Source of the DNA: Bradyrhizobium sp.
GTDB taxonomy: Bacteria > Pseudomonadota > Alphaproteobacteria > Rhizobiales > Xanthobacteraceae
DNA length: 5,995 bases
Assembly (NCBI GenBank): GCA_025960445.1
Contig: JAICIT010000182.1
Span: forward strand, 1-5,995
Direction of reading: 5' to 3'
Shown here: positions 1 to 5,995 of the stretch, one piece after another
How positions within the stretch are numbered: the first letter of the stretch is position 1
Layout: the number at the start of each line of letters is the position of its first letter
Notes under the pieces: generated by a model
What the model saw: the letters and a program-made list of their open reading frames with translations, nothing else
Database searches by the model: none
Told to the model about the DNA's origin: nothing
Made by a program: the position numbers and the translations under genes

Positions 1-1142
1 AGCGCCGCACAGGTCAGCCGACGCGCCGCGTCCAGCAGATACGCGGTGCCGGCAATACGGGCGAGCGGCACCTCGATGCCCTCGAATTTCCCGATCGGCA
101 CGTTGAACTGCTCGCGGATGCGCGCATAGGCCCCCGAGGTTCGCGCCGCATAGGCCGCGCCCGCAGCCGAGAGCGACGGCAGCGAGATGCCGCGCCCGGC
201 GGCCAGCGCCGTCATCAGCATCTTCCAGCCTTGGCCAAGCCGCGCCTCGCCTCCGATGATGTAGTCCATCGGGATAAACACATCGCGGCCCCAGTTCGGA
301 CCATTCTGGAACACCTGCATCGCCGGCAGGTGGCGACGACCGATCTCGACGCCGGGCAAATGGGTCGGGATCAGGGCGACGGTGATACCGAGTTCTTCTT
401 GGGTGCCAACGAGATGTTCGGGGTCGTACACCTTGAATGCGAGGCCGAGCAGGGTCGCAACGGGGCCAAGCGTAATGTATCGCTTGTGCCAGTTGAGGCG
501 CAGCCCGAGCACCTCGCGTCCCTCGAAGTTTCCACGGCAGATCACGCCATTGTCGATCATCGACGCCGCGTCGGATCCTGCTTCCGGGCTGGTCAATCCG
601 AAACAGGGAATCTCACGGCCGTCGGCCAGCCGCGGCAGCCATCGCTGTTGCTGTTCGTCGGTGCCGAAGCGCATCAAGAGCTCGCCCGGGCCGAGCGAAT
701 TCGGCACCATCACCGTCACGGCCGCCGTCAGCGATCGCGATGAAATTTTCCGCACGACTTCCGAATGCGCGTAGGGCGAGAAGCCGAGCCCGCCATATTC
801 CTTCGGAATGATCATGCCGAAAAATTTTTCGCGCTTGATATAGTCCCAAGCTTCAGGCGGCAGGTCGCGCCATTCCCAATTGATCTTCCAGTCGTCGAGC
901 ATCTCGCAGAGTTCGTCGACGGGGCCGTTGAGGAAAGCCTGCTCTTCAGCTGTCAGTGTCGCGGGTGCGTTGGCAAGCAGCTTCGACCAATCGGGATTGC
1001 CAGTGAAGAGGTCGGCATCCCACCAGACGTCACCCGCCTCAAGCGCCTCGCGCTCGGTATCCGACATCGCGGGCAACACGCGGCGCGCCCACGAGAATAT
1101 TGGCTTGGTGATGATGTCGCGGCGAAAGGCCTGAAAATCCAT
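1..1142 (-). CDS. fadE: FadE-type acyl-CoA dehydrogenase, N-terminal 380 residues (3' end beyond window)
   Basis: This enzyme would catalyse the FAD-dependent alpha,beta-dehydrogenation of fatty acyl-CoA, the first step of beta-oxidation, normally passing electrons to electron-transfer flavoprotein. The frame is open from ATG at 1142 to the left edge and encodes 380 residues; FadE proteins usually have about 750-830, so roughly half is missing. Landmarks resembling E. coli FadE, as I remember it, are LTAEEQAFLNGPV (63-75), IIPKEYGGLGFS (111-122), VPNSLGPGELL (147-156), the flavin/substrate-contact stretch FGLTSPEAGSDA (181-192), NWHKRYITLGP (218-227), PGVEIGRRH (263-271), DYIIGG (293-298) and IGKFEGIEVPLARIAG (350-365). 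The start is secure: GAGGTGAGGA lies 6 bases upstream and an in-frame TGA sits four codons before the ATG. The N-terminal membrane segment of E. coli FadE is absent. The gene lies 203 bases downstream of the flavin reductase, so it may have its own promoter. Confidence 0.93.
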   Translation of the reverse strand, partial: MDFQAFRRDIITKPIFSWARRVLPAMSDTEREALEAGDVWWDADLFTGNPDWSKLLANAPATLTAEEQAFLNGPVDELCEMLDDWKINWEWRDLPPEAWDYIKREKFFGMIIPKEYGGLGFSPYAHSEVVRKISSRSLTAAVTVMVPNSLGPGELLMRFGTDEQQQRWLPRLADGREIPCFGLTSPEAGSDAASMIDNGVICRGNFEGREVLGLRLNWHKRYITLGPVATLLGLAFKVYDPEHLVGTQEELGITVALIPTHLPGVEIGRRHLPAMQVFQNGPNWGRDVFIPMDYIIGGEARLGQGWKMLMTALAAGRGISLPSLSAAGAAYAARTSGAYARIREQFNVPIGKFEGIEVPLARIAGTAYLLDAARRLTCAA

Positions 1143-1148
1143 GGGATG

Positions 1149-1158
1149 TCCTCACCTC
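1149..1158 (-). promoter_or_regulatory. Ribosome binding site of fadE
   Basis: The minus strand reads GAGGTGAGGA, a near-ideal Shine-Dalgarno sequence, 6 bases before the ATG at 1142. With the in-frame TGA just upstream it fixes the start and rules out an N-terminal membrane-anchor extension. Confidence 0.8.
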
Positions 1159-1213
1159 GGGGCACGGGCACGAGCCTGATCTGGCGTCCCGTCTATGCCA
1201 AAGCACATCTCAT

Positions 1214-1242
1214 CCTATCGGAAACCGTGCGATTTCGGTGAA
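1214..1242 (-). promoter_or_regulatory. Weak candidate sigma-70-type promoter for fadE
   Basis: On the minus strand a -35-like TTCACC (1242-1237) and a -10-like GATAGG (1219-1214) are 17 bases apart. They match four of six and three of six consensus positions (TTGACA, TATAAT). The site lies about 70 bases before the fadE start in a plausible leader position. The match is poor and could be chance; fadE may instead be read through from the flavin reductase gene. Confidence 0.2.
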
Positions 1243-1265
1243 TCCTGCACCTTGAAAATGAAGCG

Positions 1266-1289
1266 AAATTGATCGATATCGCGCAACTT
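1266..1289. promoter_or_regulatory. 24-base imperfect palindrome upstream of fadE, candidate operator
   Basis: Nine of the twelve base pairs of this inverted repeat are complementary. Each half has the form AAnTTGnnCGAT, and the centre is the perfect 8-base palindrome CGATATCG (1274-1281). Size and symmetry fit a dimeric repressor such as a TetR or GntR family protein. It lies 124 bases before the fadE start and 24 bases upstream of the weak -35 candidate. I do not recognise it as a known FadR, PsrA or FadP site, and no second copy stands out in the window. Confidence 0.35.
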
Positions 1290-1345
1290 AGCCAGGGCCG
1301 CCCTGTTCGGAGAAGGTACGCGCCCTCCTCGGGAGCAGAATCCAC

Positions 1346-1954
1346 TTAGTCCGGCCTGGTCATCTCGAACATGGCTTCGGGACGAATTTCGAAATAGTCA
1401 CCGCGGCGGCCGGCTCGCACGATCGGGCGCGCCAGCGCCGTCTGGTAGACGCCGTCCTTGATGAACGCCTTGTCGATATGGACCGCGACAACTTCGCCAA
1501 GCGTGAGCCACGCCTGCGCCTTTGTGCCGTCAGCGCCCTGCAGCTGAATGATCTGCGACAGCTTGCATTCAAAGGACACGGGGCTTTCCGCTACCCTGGG
1601 CACGTTGACGCGCTTACCGGGCACGGCGGTCAGGCCGGCGATCTTGAATTCGCTGACGTCATGGGCGACGTGCGCGGCGGTCGCGTTCATCTGCTGCGCC
1701 AGCGCCATGGTGGCGAGATTCCAGACGAACTCGCCGGTTGCCTGGATATTGGCAACGCTGTCCTTCCAGGAGGTGGAGGAAAACCCAATGATCGGAGGAT
1801 GATAATTGAATCCATTAAAGAAACTGTACGGCGCGAGATTGATGTTGCCATTGGCATCGCGCGAGGAAATCCAGCCGATCGGACGTGGAGCAATGATGGC
1901 GTTAAACGGATCGTGCTTCAGGCCGTGGCCATTGGCCGGCTCGTAATAATGCAT
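1346..1954 (-). CDS. Flavin reductase-like split-barrel FMN-binding protein
   Basis: This 202-residue cytoplasmic protein looks like a complete member of the flavin reductase-like domain family (split-barrel FMN-binding fold). Visible family features are the N-terminal YYEPANGHGLKHDPF (3-17), APRPIGWIS (22-30), NLAPYSFFNGF (39-49), KDSVANIQATGEFVWNL (64-80), NATAA (90-94), and a C-terminal GRRGDYFEI (182-190). Relatives bind FMN; some supply reduced flavin to a partner monooxygenase and others have no known substrate, so the reaction here cannot be stated. The frame stays open upstream to 2170, but that extension overlaps the regulator gene and has no family character. I chose ATG at 1954 because homologues, as I recall them, begin just before YYEP. 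The Shine-Dalgarno is poor (purine-rich GAAAAAG, very close); a GTG at 1969 is the nearest alternative. It follows the regulator by 68 bases and is probably co-transcribed. Confidence 0.88.
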   Translation of the reverse strand: MHYYEPANGHGLKHDPFNAIIAPRPIGWISSRDANGNINLAPYSFFNGFNYHPPIIGFSSTSWKDSVANIQATGEFVWNLATMALAQQMNATAAHVAHDVSEFKIAGLTAVPGKRVNVPRVAESPVSFECKLSQIIQLQGADGTKAQAWLTLGEVVAVHIDKAFIKDGVYQTALARPIVRAGRRGDYFEIRPEAMFEMTRPD

Positions 1955-2022
1955 GTCTTTTTCAGTCACGCTTCCAACTTTCACGTGCGGGTATTTTCGG
2001 GATGACGACTTGGGAGCCGACC
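1955..2022. other. 68-base spacer between regulator and flavin reductase genes
   Basis: I see no convincing terminator, promoter or Shine-Dalgarno here. The only symmetric element is a CACGTG hexamer at 1982-1987, which is too short to call. The absence of a terminator supports co-transcription of the two genes. Confidence 0.4.
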
Positions 2023-2643
2023 TCAGCCGGCAGCGGAGCCCTTCCGGGCGCGCGGCGCAAGGGCCGCGAGGATAAAATCGACCACCTGATCGAGTGAGGC
2101 CCCCGGCTTGGTGGCGGCTTGCGCGATCATCTGTGGGTGAAAAAATCGGATCATCGCGGTACAGGTGCACATTGCCGCGACCGGCACGTCCGGCACATCG
2201 AATTCACCGGCGGCCACGCCATCGGCAATGACGGTGGCGATGGTCTGGGTAATCCGCTCGATGTGAGCGACGCAGACCTGCCAGCTCTCCTCCATCGCGA
2301 CCGCGACCATCTCATGCAGCTTGGAATCGCCGACATAGCGTTCGCTGTTCATCCGATGGACCGTGGTCAAGAGCTCGCGTAGCCGCGCGGTCGCCGAGCC
2401 AGGCCCGGTTGCGATTGCCTGGGCGGCCTCCTCGACCCCAGCCATCATGCTGCGGGCGACGCCCTCGTGGATCGCTTTCTTTGAATCAAAGAACCGGTAC
2501 ACGTTCGCCGGGCTCATGCGCAGCAGCTTGGCGATATCGGCGACGGTCGTTTTTTGATAGCCGATTTCGCGAAACAGACGCTCCGCCACCCCGAGAATCC
2601 GTTCTCGGGTATCAACTTCGATCTGTTCGGAAACCAGCGTCAT
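2023..2643 (-). CDS. TetR/AcrR family transcriptional regulator
   Basis: This is a 206-residue helix-turn-helix regulator, a normal length for the TetR family. The N-terminal DNA-binding domain is clear: TRERILGVAERLFREIGYQ (12-30), then TTVADIAKLLRMSPANVYRFFDSKKAIHEGV (32-62), where TTVADIA forms helix 2 and SPANVYRFF the recognition helix. The rest is an alpha-helical ligand-binding and dimerisation domain with no diagnostic ligand signature; it carries Cys124, Cys159 and Cys161. It lies directly downstream of the pump gene in the same direction, so it probably regulates that operon and is produced from it. Start choice is uncertain. ATG at 2643 gives 206 residues with no well-spaced ribosome site. 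TTG at 2667 adds eight residues and begins 7 bases after the pump stop codon. A good GAGGA motif is placed for an ATC codon at 2655. The stop is TGA at 2025-2023. Confidence 0.9.
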   Translation of the reverse strand: MTLVSEQIEVDTRERILGVAERLFREIGYQKTTVADIAKLLRMSPANVYRFFDSKKAIHEGVARSMMAGVEEAAQAIATGPGSATARLRELLTTVHRMNSERYVGDSKLHEMVAVAMEESWQVCVAHIERITQTIATVIADGVAAGEFDVPDVPVAAMCTCTAMIRFFHPQMIAQAATKPGASLDQVVDFILAALAPRARKGSAAG

Positions 2644-2674
2644 CTCAGCACCGATCCGTGTCCTCAATGTTCAA

Positions 2675-5600
2675 TTATTCCGCCGCCGCAGCAAGCGGAA
2701 ATGCAGGTTGTGGATGTTGCGGCGGCGCAAACTCAAGATGTTCGCTCGGGCCGCTTTCTTCAAGACTCTTCCGGAACCAGAGCGCATAGAGCCCTGGCAG
2801 GTACAGCAACGTCAGGAAGGTTGCAACGAACAAGCCGCCCATGATGGTGATCGCCATCGGGCCCCAGAACGCCGAACGCGACAGTGGGATCATCGCCAGA
2901 ATGGCGGCGAGCGCCGTCAGCACCACGGGACGAGCGCGGCGGACGGTCGCTTCCACAATGGCTTCCTTGCGCGTCAGCCCATGGGACACGTCGGTTTCGA
3001 TCTGATCGACGAGGATTACCGCATTGCGCATGATCATCCCGGCCAGCGCGATCAAACCGAGCAGCGCCACGAACCCAAATGGCTGGCCGGCGACATTCAG
3101 CCCCAGCGAGGCGCCGATCACCCCGAGTGGGGCAGTCAGGAACACCAGAGCCAGGCGCGAGAAGCTTTGCAGTTGGATCATGAGCAACGTGAGCATGATG
3201 ATCATCATCAGCGGAAACAGGATGAAGATTGATGAATTGCCCTTGGCGGATTCCTCGAACGCGCCGCCCATCTCGATCCGGTATGCCGGCGGCAAGCTGT
3301 CGCGGATTTCCTGCAGCTTGGGCCAAATCTGGGTGGTGACATCAGGGGCCTGCACGCCATCCACGACGTCGCCGCGGACCGTAATCGCCATATCGCGGTT
3401 GCGCCGCCAGATAATCGGCTCCTCATGGGAGTATTCGATCTTTGCGATTTGCGTGAGCGGCACCGCGACTCCGTTGCGGGAGGTCACGGTGAGATCGCCG
3501 ACATGGCCGAGATCGAGCCGCTCGGAGGGCACAGCGCGCGCGACGACCGCAACCTTTTCGATCCCGTCGCGGATGGTCGTCACCGGCACGCCTGAAATTA
3601 GCATGCTTAGAGCCTGGGAGACGTCCTGCGGCGTCAGGCCGAGCGCGCGGGCGCGGTCCTGATCGACGACAAGCTTCAGATAAGGCGACTGCTCATTCCA
3701 GTCGAGCTGCGGATCCTTGACGTTGGGGTTCTGCTTGACGACGTCACGTACCCGGTAGGCGATCTCGCGGACTTTCTTGGTGTCCGGGCCGATCACGCGG
3801 AACTGGACGGGGAAGCCGACCGGCGGGCCAAAATTGAAGCGGTCAACGCGAACCCGCGCTTCGGTTAGTGCGCCGTCATCAACCGCCTTCTCGATCCGAG
3901 CCTTGATCCGCTCGCGCGCGTGGACGTCCTTGGCGACGATCACAATCTCGGCGAAGGATTCGTTCGGCAGTTGCGGGCTGAGCCCGAGCCAGAATCGCGG
4001 CGAGCCCTGGCCGACGTAAGCCGTATAGGTCGAGATGTCCTTGTCGTCCTTCAGCAGGGCTTCCGCCTTCTTTACCGATTTTTCCGTGACGTTGAAAGCG
4101 GTGCCTTCCGGCAGGCGCAACTGCAGGAACAATTCCGGGCGCTCGGAGAGCGGGAAGAACTGCTGCTGCACGTGGCCGAACGCGACGATCGACAGCGCGA
4201 ACACGCCGGCTGTCGCCAGCACGACTTTGACACGGTGCTCGACGCACCATTGGATCATGCTGCGCAGCATTCGATACATACGCGTTTCATAAACCGCGTG
4301 CGGATCGTGGTTGCGGCTGACGGTAATATTCGGCAACAGCTTGACGCCAATGTAAGGCGTGAAGATCACGGCCACGAACCAGGATGCAACCAGCGCGATT
4401 CCCACGATCCAGAAAATACCACCGGCATATTCGCCAACCGCTGAATTGGCGAAGCCAACGGGCAGGAAGCCGGCTGCCGTGACGAGCGTGCCGGTCAGCA
4501 TCGGAAACGCGGTTGACTCCCACGCAAAGGACGCCGCGCGGACGCGGTCCCAGCCCTGCTCCATCTTCACCACCATCATCTCGACTGCGATGATGGCGTC
4601 GTCGACCAACAGCCCGAGCGCAATAATCAGTGCCCCCAGCGTGATCCGATGCAGATCGAGCGACATCGCATTCATGACGATGAATACGATCGCCAGCACC
4701 AGCGGCACTGATAGCGCCACCACGATTCCCGTGCGCCAGCCCAGGGCAAGAAACGAGACGAACAGCACGATGGCGAGCGCCTCGATAAAGGAGTGCACAA
4801 ATTCGCCGACGGCGTGCTCGACGACCTTCGGCTGGTCGGCGATCTTCTCGACTTTGATGCCTTGCGGCACCGCGTCCATGAATTCCGAGGTCGCCTTCTC
4901 CACCTCCTTACCGAGTTCCAGGATGTTCGCGCCTTTTGTGGTCACTACGCCAATGCCGAGCGCCGGCGCTCCCTCCTGACGCACGACGAAGCTCGGTGGA
5001 TCGGCGAAACCGTGCGTAACGGTGGCAATATCGCCCAGCCGGAACACCCGACCATTACTCTCGACGGGAGTTTCCGCGACCGCCTTGGCGCCTTCGAGCG
5101 CGCCGGTGACGCGCAGCGGCACGCGTTGTGAGGAGGTTTCGACCGTGCCTGCGGGCACAACATTATTTTGTTTGGCGAGTGAATCGAACAACGCCTGCGG
5201 CGTGATCCCGAGCGTGGCCAATTTTGCGTGCGAGAACTCGACGTAAATCTTCTCGTCCTGGGTGCCGTAGAGGTCGACCTTGGTGACGCCCGGCACCTTT
5301 AACAGGCGCTGGCGCATGCCTTCGGCGGCCTTCTTCAACTGCGCGTAATCCGCGCCGTCGCTCGTCATCATATAGAGGATCGAGTCGACGTCAGAGAATT
5401 CGTCATTAACGACGGGACCGAGCAGATTGGCAGGCAGCTGGCCCTGAACGTCAGCGAGCTTCTTGCGCAAAACATAGAACAGATACGGCACGTCCTTGGG
5501 CGGAGTCGAATCCTTGAAGGTGACCTGCATCGCCGTAAACGCCGGTTTCGAATAGGTCTGCACCTTCTCGAAATAGGGCAGCTCCTGCAGCTTTTTTTCG

Positions 5601-5809
5601 ATCGGGTCCGCAACCTGGCTCTGCATCTCGGCAGCGGTGGCGCCTGGCCAGATAGCGGAGATGTTCACCACCTTGACAGTGAAGAACGGATCTTCGGCAC
5701 GGCCGAGCCGCTCGTAAGAAAAGAACCCGGCGGCGCCCAGCGCGATAACAAGGAAGAGGATCAGCGAGGGGTGGCTGACCGCCCAGCCGGAAAGATTGAA
5801 GCGCTTCAT
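2675..5809 (-). CDS. RND efflux permease, HAE1/AcrB type (TriC-like)
   Basis: This 1044-residue inner-membrane pump is full length for the AcrB/MexB family, whose members use the proton gradient to expel hydrophobic compounds through an adaptor and an outer-membrane channel. It shows the duplicated RND layout: TM1 (about 14-31), first periplasmic domain (32-335), TM2-TM6 (about 338-490), TM7 (about 526-545), second periplasmic domain (546-855), and TM8-TM12 (about 860-1010). The proton-relay pair is Asp403/Asp404 in GLLVDDAIIAVE, matching AcrB Asp407/408. AcrB Arg971 and Thr978 correspond to Arg958 and Thr965. AcrB Lys940 is replaced by Arg928 in GMIMRNAVILVDQ, a motif I associate with TriC-like pumps. 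The last 30 or so residues form a Pro/Ala-rich tail. The start at 5809 has GGGAGGA 4 bases upstream. There are no frameshifts. The substrate cannot be deduced; a heavy-metal (CusA) pump is unlikely because that family's intramembrane methionine features are not evident. Confidence 0.96.
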   Translation of the reverse strand: MKRFNLSGWAVSHPSLILFLVIALGAAGFFSYERLGRAEDPFFTVKVVNISAIWPGATAAEMQSQVADPIEKKLQELPYFEKVQTYSKPAFTAMQVTFKDSTPPKDVPYLFYVLRKKLADVQGQLPANLLGPVVNDEFSDVDSILYMMTSDGADYAQLKKAAEGMRQRLLKVPGVTKVDLYGTQDEKIYVEFSHAKLATLGITPQALFDSLAKQNNVVPAGTVETSSQRVPLRVTGALEGAKAVAETPVESNGRVFRLGDIATVTHGFADPPSFVVRQEGAPALGIGVVTTKGANILELGKEVEKATSEFMDAVPQGIKVEKIADQPKVVEHAVGEFVHSFIEALAIVLFVSFLALGWRTGIVVALSVPLVLAIVFIVMNAMSLDLHRITLGALIIALGLLVDDAIIAVEMMVVKMEQGWDRVRAASFAWESTAFPMLTGTLVTAAGFLPVGFANSAVGEYAGGIFWIVGIALVASWFVAVIFTPYIGVKLLPNITVSRNHDPHAVYETRMYRMLRSMIQWCVEHRVKVVLATAGVFALSIVAFGHVQQQFFPLSERPELFLQLRLPEGTAFNVTEKSVKKAEALLKDDKDISTYTAYVGQGSPRFWLGLSPQLPNESFAEIVIVAKDVHARERIKARIEKAVDDGALTEARVRVDRFNFGPPVGFPVQFRVIGPDTKKVREIAYRVRDVVKQNPNVKDPQLDWNEQSPYLKLVVDQDRARALGLTPQDVSQALSMLISGVPVTTIRDGIEKVAVVARAVPSERLDLGHVGDLTVTSRNGVAVPLTQIAKIEYSHEEPIIWRRNRDMAITVRGDVVDGVQAPDVTTQIWPKLQEIRDSLPPAYRIEMGGAFEESAKGNSSIFILFPLMMIIMLTLLMIQLQSFSRLALVFLTAPLGVIGASLGLNVAGQPFGFVALLGLIALAGMIMRNAVILVDQIETDVSHGLTRKEAIVEATVRRARPVVLTALAAILAMIPLSRSAFWGPMAITIMGGLFVATFLTLLYLPGLYALWFRKSLEESGPSEHLEFAPPQHPQPAFPLAAAAE
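2678..2700 (-). other. Small inverted repeat at the 3' end of the pump gene
   Basis: The transcript can pair TTCCGC (2700-2695) with GCGGAA (2683-2678), a perfect 6-base stem with an 11-base loop, ending right at the pump stop codon and followed by the AT-rich TAATTGAA. There is no run of T residues, so it is not a standard terminator. It could slightly reduce read-through or stabilise the upstream message. Confidence 0.25.
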
Positions 5810-5813
5810 CGTG

Positions 5814-5820
5814 TCCTCCC
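5814..5820 (-). promoter_or_regulatory. Ribosome binding site of the RND permease
   Basis: The minus strand reads GGGAGGA directly after the adaptor stop codon and 4 bases before the permease ATG at 5809. The motif fills most of the 11-base gap, so the two genes are almost certainly one transcript and are probably translationally coupled. Confidence 0.85.
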
Positions 5821-5995
5821 TCAGAATGACAGTGAAGAGACGACCCTAACCTTCTGGGTCGGATCGAGCTTCTGCACGCCGAGCACCACGACCTTCGCGC
5901 CTTCGTCGACGCCCCCGGCTATAACGACATCGTTGCTCTCGTAGGATTTGACGGCAACCGGCTTTCGCGCCACGTCGCCCTTGTCGTCGACCACG
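5821..5995 (-). CDS. RND membrane fusion (adaptor) protein, C-terminal 57 residues (5' end beyond window)
   Basis: The minus-strand frame is open from the right edge to TGA at 5823-5821 and encodes 57 residues. It runs from VVDDKGDVARKPVAVKSYES through VVIAGGVDEGAKVVVLGVQKL to a short end, KVRVVSSLSF. This is the typical membrane-proximal C-terminal part of an AcrA/MexA-type adaptor: a beta-strand pattern, an acidic loop 'GGVDEGAKVV' and the 'GVQKLDPTQKVRVV' ending. Such proteins sit in the periplasm, usually lipid-anchored, and join the RND pump to the outer-membrane channel; the signal peptide, lipoyl and hairpin domains lie outside the window. The stop is 11 bases before the permease start, the usual adaptor-pump arrangement. 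Whether a second adaptor gene lies further upstream, as in TriABC, cannot be seen. Confidence 0.85.
   Translation of the reverse strand, partial: VVDDKGDVARKPVAVKSYESNDVVIAGGVDEGAKVVVLGVQKLDPTQKVRVVSSLSF

Noticed and set aside
1220..1236. Hairpin GAAATC-GCAC-GGTTTC in the fadE leader
   Set aside because: It is six pairs including a G-T wobble and AT-rich; it is weak and has no further sign of an attenuator or riboswitch.
231..1241. Plus-strand open frames opposite the fadE gene (231-743, 382-774, 765-1241)
   Set aside because: They are antisense to a clear FadE reading frame, have biased low-complexity compositions rich in Arg, His and Ser, and match no family I recognise. High G+C content routinely creates such open antisense frames.
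1286..1298. Sigma-54-like TGGC...TTGC upstream of fadE on the minus strand
   Set aside because: The two elements are 4 bases apart instead of the roughly 7 needed for the -24/-12 spacing.
1293..1305. CAGGGCGGCCCTG short palindrome as a terminator after the flavin reductase gene
   Set aside because: A stem of five pairs with a three-base loop and no following T run does not meet the form of an intrinsic terminator.
1478..2005. Plus-strand open frame of 175 codons opposite the flavin reductase gene
   Set aside because: It mirrors the flavin reductase gene, which has strong family motifs, and has no ribosome site or recognisable domain.
1955..2170. 72-residue N-terminal extension of the flavin reductase frame
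   Set aside because: It overlaps the end of the regulator gene, is rich in Arg/Gly/Pro like other out-of-frame translation here, and family similarity begins only at the ATG at 1954.
2708..5246. Several plus-strand frames opposite the RND pump (for example 2708-3232, 3024-3662, 3920-4444, 4359-4979)
   Set aside because: All are antisense to an intact pump gene with complete RND architecture; their translations are compositionally odd and unlike known proteins.

Overview
The window is about 60% G+C. Every gene I can support lies on the minus strand, so transcription runs from right (5995) to left (1). Codon use strongly favours G/C in third position. The protein set (a TriC-like RND pump, a TetR/AcrR-type regulator, a split-barrel flavin reductase and a FadE-type acyl-CoA dehydrogenase) suggests an alphaproteobacterium, perhaps of the Bradyrhizobium/Rhodopseudomonas group. 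That placement rests on general impression and no marker gene supports it.

Layout in transcription order: (1) 5995-5821, the last 57 residues of a periplasmic membrane fusion (adaptor) protein, cut by the window edge. (2) 5809-2675, a complete 1044-residue inner-membrane RND efflux permease, starting 11 bases after the adaptor stop codon, with a strong ribosome binding site in that gap. (3) 2643-2023, a TetR/AcrR-type regulator that follows the pump gene closely in the same direction. (4) 1954-1346, a 202-residue FMN-binding flavin reductase-like protein. (5) 1345-1143, a 203-base intergenic region with a 24-base imperfect palindrome and at best a weak promoter. (6) 1142-1, the first 380 residues of a FadE-type acyl-CoA dehydrogenase, which continues past the left edge.

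The adaptor and pump would form an inner-membrane/periplasm efflux unit that needs an outer-membrane channel from elsewhere. The TetR protein is the natural candidate to control the pump operon, and being downstream it would be made from the operon it may repress. The flavin reductase and FadE are enzymes of reductive or oxidative flavin chemistry. FadE carries out the first oxidation of fatty acyl-CoA beta-oxidation. The order suggests, without proving, that pump, regulator and enzymes respond to a common hydrophobic or aliphatic compound.

I see no RNA gene, mobile element, CRISPR array or convincing terminator. The window looks like ordinary chromosomal sequence with a few details worth checking: an Arg in place of the AcrB Lys940 proton-relay residue, an ATC codon where the regulator's start would be expected, a palindrome upstream of fadE, and a FadE without the N-terminal membrane anchor of the E. 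coli enzyme.
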